A stretch of 21,381 nucleotides of DNA from Isoetes engelmannii (Eukaryota; Streptophyta; Lycopodiopsida; Isoetales; Isoetaceae). The stretch is taken from NCBI GenBank assembly GCA_011763485.2, contig JAANSK020269158.1:1-21381 (forward strand), read 5' to 3'. The notes under the pieces are model-generated. The model was not told the origin of the DNA, did not search any database, and was given only the letters and a program-made list of their open reading frames with translations. Of this stretch, positions 17,525-21,381 are shown in pieces (positions within the stretch are counted from its first letter, which is position 1; every line of letters starts with the position of its first letter). The position numbers were made by a program, and so were the translations under genes.

Positions 17525-18960
17525 TTTTGAAGGACGTCAAACTTTATTGAAAAACCAAGATGAAAGACAATTACAAATGCACAGGCGAGATTAAGATCTC
17601 AGAGGATAATCATGATCCACTGAGTAAGACCACCGGCCTATGCATAAGATAACACACTCAAATAAATCTCAAAGACCAACTGGCGCTTGGCAGGAGCAAG
17701 CGAAGAACAATGGTAAGTCTTAACAATTTTAGCTTGTGCGTCCTGGAGGACAGTAGCAGCAGGAGTGTCAACACCCTTAAAGACACACAAATTTCTGTGC
17801 TTCCAGATAGACCACAACAACCACCCTGACGCTAAATGAAACGCCTGGCTTTGCAACTTGTTTCAAGTATCCGGATAAATAGCCAAAAGGACCTGCTGAC
17901 TTGTCAATGTATTAAAAAGAGAAAACAGCCAAGACCAAACAGGCTGGAGGTGATCACATAGGAAAAAATAGTGCTCAATAGTCTCATCCCTTCGCTTGCA
18001 CAGTGGGCAGAGTGCTGAGACTCGAGGATCGAACCTGTGGACAAGCACATTCACACGAGGGCATCTATGAAGAATCTGCCACCAAAGCACAACCACCTTA
18101 GAGTGCAGCAGCTTATCCCAAGCCCAGGACCACGTACGCCTACAACTAGGAGGCGGGAGTTTAAGCAGTGATGACTTTATCATCCTCTAGCTACGTCTAA
18201 ACCATAGAAATAATGGCGATTGTTTTTTATTTTCTGAACTTTTTTATAGTAATGAATTTAGTAGAATTAAGATATCTTACCAAGAAATTAAGATCTTCTA
18301 CTATAAAATGTCCATTAATTTGGCGAATATAGTATAATTAGGATGCAATATTATCAATTTTTGGCGATTTTGTAAATCTTTTGAGCTTAGGCATCCTACT
18401 AAACCATCGTGTCTAGATTTACAAGATTTGTAAAATATAGTATTTTCACAAAATTTCACACCTTAAAATCATCACTGAGTTTAAGGGACCACTTCATTGA
18501 TGGCGGAAGAATATCACGATTGACAATCACCATATACATAGAGTTCACGAGCCTATGCTCATAAACGCTCTGGTGGGAAATCCACATGCGCCCATCAAGA
18601 GCCTTTGAAGCAACAACAGGCAGTGTGCCAATGACCTTTTGCCAAATAGGTCTATCCCATCGTGATAACAAGAACCTGGTTTGAAAGACCTCCCAGGTCG
18701 CCAACTGGCCAGAATGATACCATGCCCCAATCATCAAGATTCCTGCTAATCTCCAACGCCATTGAGTTAATGGATGGACTGAGGCACAAAGTGGAAGATT
18801 ATTTTCTAGAGGTATCCACCAACACGGAGCATGCAATTGATGACAGGCAGCCGGGTCAATGTGAAATAAAGTCTGTACTGTATCCCAAGACTCCAACAAG
18901 CTTTTCAAAAAAGGGGAAGCATTAGGAAAAGCCTCGTTTTGCAATTACATTGCCACCTTG
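17525..18960 (-). mobile_element. LINE (L1-type) 3' part, interrupted
   Basis: Minus strand. The upstream block (18944-18456) contains NASPFLKSLLESWDTVQTLF, WRWRLAGILMIGAWYHSGQL and RWDRPIWQKVIG, typical of the region after RT in plant LINEs. The next block (18183-17866) carries the zinc-binding domain with KVVVLWWQILHRC, LCPLCKRRDETIEHYFFLCDH and WSWLF. The last block (17856-17638) has WLLWSIWKHRNLCVFKG, the usual end of such polyproteins, in the same frame after one stop. A 3' UTR with AATAAA-like CAATAAAGTTTGACGTCC ends near 17525. RT itself and the 5' end are missing, so the insertion is 5'-truncated or eroded. It is related to the fragment at 1-285. No target-site duplication was identified. 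Confidence 0.85.
18190..18455. other. ~265 bp AT-rich insertion within the LINE
   Basis: This stretch has no LINE protein similarity and splits the LINE into two frames. It is much more AT-rich than either side, with repeated words (AATTAAGAT, GGCGAT, CTAAACCAT). The LINE sequence just outside carries AGTGATGA on the left and TCATCACT on the right, but these fall in coding sequence and may be coincidence. A small non-autonomous transposon is possible; no clear terminal repeats were found. Confidence 0.45.
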
Positions 18961-19636
18961 ACCTCATCACTAGCTTTTCTTTAAGCTTCAACCCACTCAA
19001 TTCTTGACCATGCATCTAGAACAACATGTGTGGACTAACAGTTTTTGCAACCCAAGACATACTTAGGCTAAATTTTGGCCTTTTCACACTTAAAGCCTCA
19101 AAATCATTTCCTCCCTCGAAGAAAATGAGCCATTTAAGCACCCCTTTGCTTAGAAAAGCCAAGATGGAGCTAATGACATCTCACTAGCCAGGTCCTTGTT
19201 ACAAGATGTTTCTACGGAGTGCAATTTGATCTCACCTTTCTTGCCATATGGGAAGAAAGATGTTGATTAGTTGCTACTATCCAAAAATCTCAATCACCAA
19301 GGAACAACGGAACACATTAGCTACCAATTTGTTATATGGTTGATGGATGAGATAGGACTATCTCATTATCAAAGTAGCAGCGTCCTTCACGTACAAAACT
19401 TATCCTTCTTGTGAATCCTAGTGCATCAACCAGATAACAAATTTGTCTTTACAGTGAGGACAATATCAATAAACATATGCTTAGTACCATAGAAAGGTGA
19501 AAATAGACTTACCTTTGTTATGGATCGTGGCTGAATCATGACAGTTAGAGATTCTACGGGATAGAACCACCGGCAATCAGGATTGTGCCACATTGGCATG
19601 TAAGGGTAAGTTTATTCTCACCCAATATGAAAAACG
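18961..19636. other. Gene-free stretch
   Basis: No protein-like frame of useful length, tandem array or transposon end recognised. Confidence 0.4.
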
Positions 19637-20017
19637 ATGAATATAAAAGAAAAAGTCACCCATCAGACAAACGATGTGTATAAAGGCAAAAGTCACCCAT
19701 TTGGTTGCAATGTATCGTTGGCAGAGTCCGTACCTTCGACTTGCTATCTTCCATGGCCTGCAAAGCCAAGAATAGAGAAATCAACAAAAAGATGCCCGAC
19801 ATCTGATCACAGAGCTAAAGAGCTCGCATTTGTTCAAAAAACTGCTCGCAGAGTCAAAGGGGAACTGCTCGCAGATCTACTTGCAGAGCTCGAAGAAGAA
19901 CCGGTGCAAAGCTCGCACCTGCTCAAGGATCTTCTCGCACTGGCTCGAGGATCTGCCCGCCTCTGCCTGAAGAATAACCTTGAAAAAATTGCGGCGAAGA
20001 ACCCTAAACAGAAGTAA
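19637..20017 (+). CDS. Small hypothetical ORF, helix-rich C-terminal half
   Basis: A 126-codon open frame. The first 45 residues look arbitrary. The second half, HRAKELAFVQKTARRVKGEL, LADLLAELEEEPVQSSHLLK and DLLALARGSARLCLKNNLEK, is a plausible run of amphipathic helices ending in a Lys-rich tail. The DNA here repeats words like GCTCGCA and CTTCTCGCACTGGCTCGAGG, so part of the pattern may come from a decayed short repeat. No family recognised, and no start context or splice evidence. It may be an exon, a remnant or chance. Confidence 0.2.
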   Translation: MNIKEKVTHQTNDVYKGKSHPFGCNVSLAESVPSTCYLPWPAKPRIEKSTKRCPTSDHRAKELAFVQKTARRVKGELLADLLAELEEEPVQSSHLLKDLLALARGSARLCLKNNLEKIAAKNPKQK

Positions 20018-20147
20018 ACAAAACACTAAAAAATAACCTGAACAGCCGGTTATGCGGAATGAGTCGACCTAACTTCCATTCCCTAGTGTAGGGATGTGCC
20101 AGGCGTCGCCATCACAATGCAGGCCAGCAATTTTAGACAACCCCATT

Positions 20148-20235
20148 TATAATTTGTTTAGTGTTTACTTTGTATAGTGTTTCGACAATGCTTTTCTCGA
20201 CTCACGAGTCAAGAAAAGCATTATCAAAACCATAT
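20148..20235. repeat. ~86 bp repeat with 36 bp foldback (copy 2)
   Basis: Second copy of the repeat at 16803-16888. The foldback at 20187-20222, with ends AATGCTTTTC and GAAAAGCATT, pairs at 16 of 18 positions around CGACTCACGAGTC. The two copies carry different mismatches. The sequence outside the shared 86 bp does not match. Confidence 0.85.
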
Positions 20236-20280
20236 AACCATGATTTCACTATTTGGCATTATTCTTTGATTTTGAAGTCT

Positions 20281-20370
20281 ACAAATAGTGCTAACCCCAT
20301 TTTCAACAGTGTGAGATTTTATGTAACTACAAATAGTGACAACCCCATTTTCAACAGTGTGAGATTAACA
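20281..20370. repeat. Two-copy 48 bp direct repeat
   Basis: ACAAATAGTG..AACCCCATTTTCAACAGTGTGAGATT occurs at 20281 and 20329 with few differences. A partial echo (GACAACCCCATTTAT) lies near 20136. Confidence 0.8.
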
Positions 20371-20424
20371 CTTAATTTCGCAAGCCATTTACATTCATCG
20401 ATAACAAGAGTAAGTTACTCATAC

Positions 20425-20512
20425 ACTGAAAGTAAGATCTTATTACAATGAAAGCAAGATTACAATGAAAGTTTGATGCTCTGAAAGTAGGATTACAATG
20501 AAAGTAAGACTC
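20425..20512. repeat. Degenerate short tandem repeat, ATTACAATGAAAGTAAG
   Basis: Four or so imperfect units of GATTACAATGAAAGTAA lie in a row between 20425 and 20512, immediately before the LTR at 20542. Confidence 0.65.
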
Positions 20513-20541
20513 TCGTTTCAGTCTTTTCCTTGTACCAAAAT

Positions 20542-21326
20542 TGTTACGACCCATAGAGAGTAGGTTCAGTTGTGCTACCGTGAACTCCCTGAGTTCCCCT
20601 CAACCATGAGTTCCCAGAACTCCCCACGCACAACCATTACTAATCCCCAGGATTAGTATGAAGCCAAGCTTCAAAAGGTTCTGATACAAGAACCAGTACT
20701 ACTACTGCAGTATTGCTCAAATCAGAACAAGCACCCATTCCAATGGATGAAAATTGACTGGCTCCAAAACTCCTGCAAACACCCTGGCTCAGGTCGAAAT
20801 CACCTATAAGGAGCTCAGGAATAGGAATCAGGAAGAAAGAAAAGGCTGGAAACGGATCTATGAACTGCTCCAAGAATTCGTTGTATGTTTTCGGAAGTGC
20901 TCCTTCTTCTTAAATACCCCTTGAGATCTAAGATTAGATCTGCAAAAAGGCCCCAAAACCTTTAGGAACCCACGAATAGCAGAGTTATTACTGTCATAGC
21001 TAAATCCGAACCCATCCGGATTTGCATCAGACGTTATATCAGACGCCTTCGTCCGTGTATCAGGGATTTGCCTTTTTATTAGACCCACCCAATACCATGA
21101 CGACACGTCACACCCATATCACAATGGTCCTAACCAATATAAAGCCATTCTAATATTAACATTAAAATGCCCACTTAACATACGAAAGAATTGACTGCAT
21201 AAAATAGCCCATACTGCCCTTAGGCAGTTACTGACGTTTGGGACGTTCCCAGGCCACCCAGTGGCATTCCAAGGCCATTTCTCAAGTCCCATAGGTCAAG
21301 CAAGGCTTGCACCTAGGACCGTAACA
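20542..21326 (-). repeat. 785 bp LTR of a Gypsy-type element (3' LTR)
   Basis: Bounded by the inverted ends TGTTACG (20542) and CGTAACA (21326). On the minus strand the sequence just outside the upper end, GACCTTGAGGACAAGGTCC then AAGGGGAGGGGAGGAAT, is the conserved pol end plus polypurine tract seen directly before the 3' LTR of plant Ty3/Gypsy elements. A minus-strand TATA-like TATTTAAG lies at 20909-20916, about 410 bp into the LTR. The body of the element therefore lies beyond the right edge. Age cannot be set without the partner LTR. Confidence 0.8.
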
Positions 21327-21381
21327 ATTCCTCCCCTCCCCTTAGGACCTTGTCCTCAAGGTCTAGAGTTTTAAATGAGGA
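21327..21381 (-). mobile_element. Polypurine tract and internal end of the Gypsy-type element
   Basis: The minus strand reads TTGAGGACAAGGTC and then a purine run directly adjoining the LTR. Only the last 55 bases of the internal region are in the window. Confidence 0.7.

Noticed and set aside
20187-20222. Helitron 3' hairpin
   Set aside because: The foldback is far longer than a Helitron hairpin and no CTRR terminus or matching 5' TC end was found.

Overview
This window looks like nuclear DNA from a land plant. It holds a legume-lectin receptor-like kinase, a gene architecture essentially restricted to plants. Around it are decayed Ty3/Gypsy LTR elements, L1-type LINE pieces, minisatellites, long gene-poor stretches and intron-containing gene remains. 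There are no bacterial operons or Shine-Dalgarno signals. The lineage cannot be fixed from the sequence; a non-seed plant (fern, lycophyte or bryophyte) is only an impression.

Layout. 1-285: LINE fragment (minus). 489-650: three-copy 56-57 bp tandem repeat. 2384-5163: remains of a Ty3/Gypsy element (minus) with a terminal repeat at 4788-5163, gag with zinc knuckle, protease and a low-complexity linker. 6221-7972: the only long intact gene, an L-type lectin receptor-like kinase (minus) whose kinase domain looks catalytically dead. 8282-8735: a higher-order minisatellite about 0.3-0.75 kb upstream of that gene, carrying eight ACGTG (G-box/ABRE-like) cores. 9034-9477: unidentified coding remnant. 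10928-11370: three-copy 145 bp repeat next to a second Gypsy piece (11361-11930, plus) that covers the start of reverse transcriptase.

12560-17190 holds the most unusual content: a decayed, apparently intron-containing gene (plus) with a ParB-like domain followed by DNA-methyltransferase motifs in the order IV then I. That architecture is familiar from phage and bacterial mobile-element methylases and is unexpected in a plant nucleus. Its first probable intron is packed with a satellite built on the palindrome TCTCGACTCGCGAGTCGAGA. Single copies of the palindrome recur in or near two later probable introns and again at 20187-20222.

17525-18960 is a second LINE 3' part (minus), interrupted by about 260 bp of AT-rich DNA. 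The right edge (20542-21326) is a 785 bp LTR of another Gypsy-type element (minus) whose body lies beyond the window. Only the lectin kinase seems intact. The rest is mobile-element debris, repeats and gene remains, so no joint pathway can be claimed. The one possible functional link is between the ParB/methylase remains and the palindromes embedded in and near them, and it is speculative.
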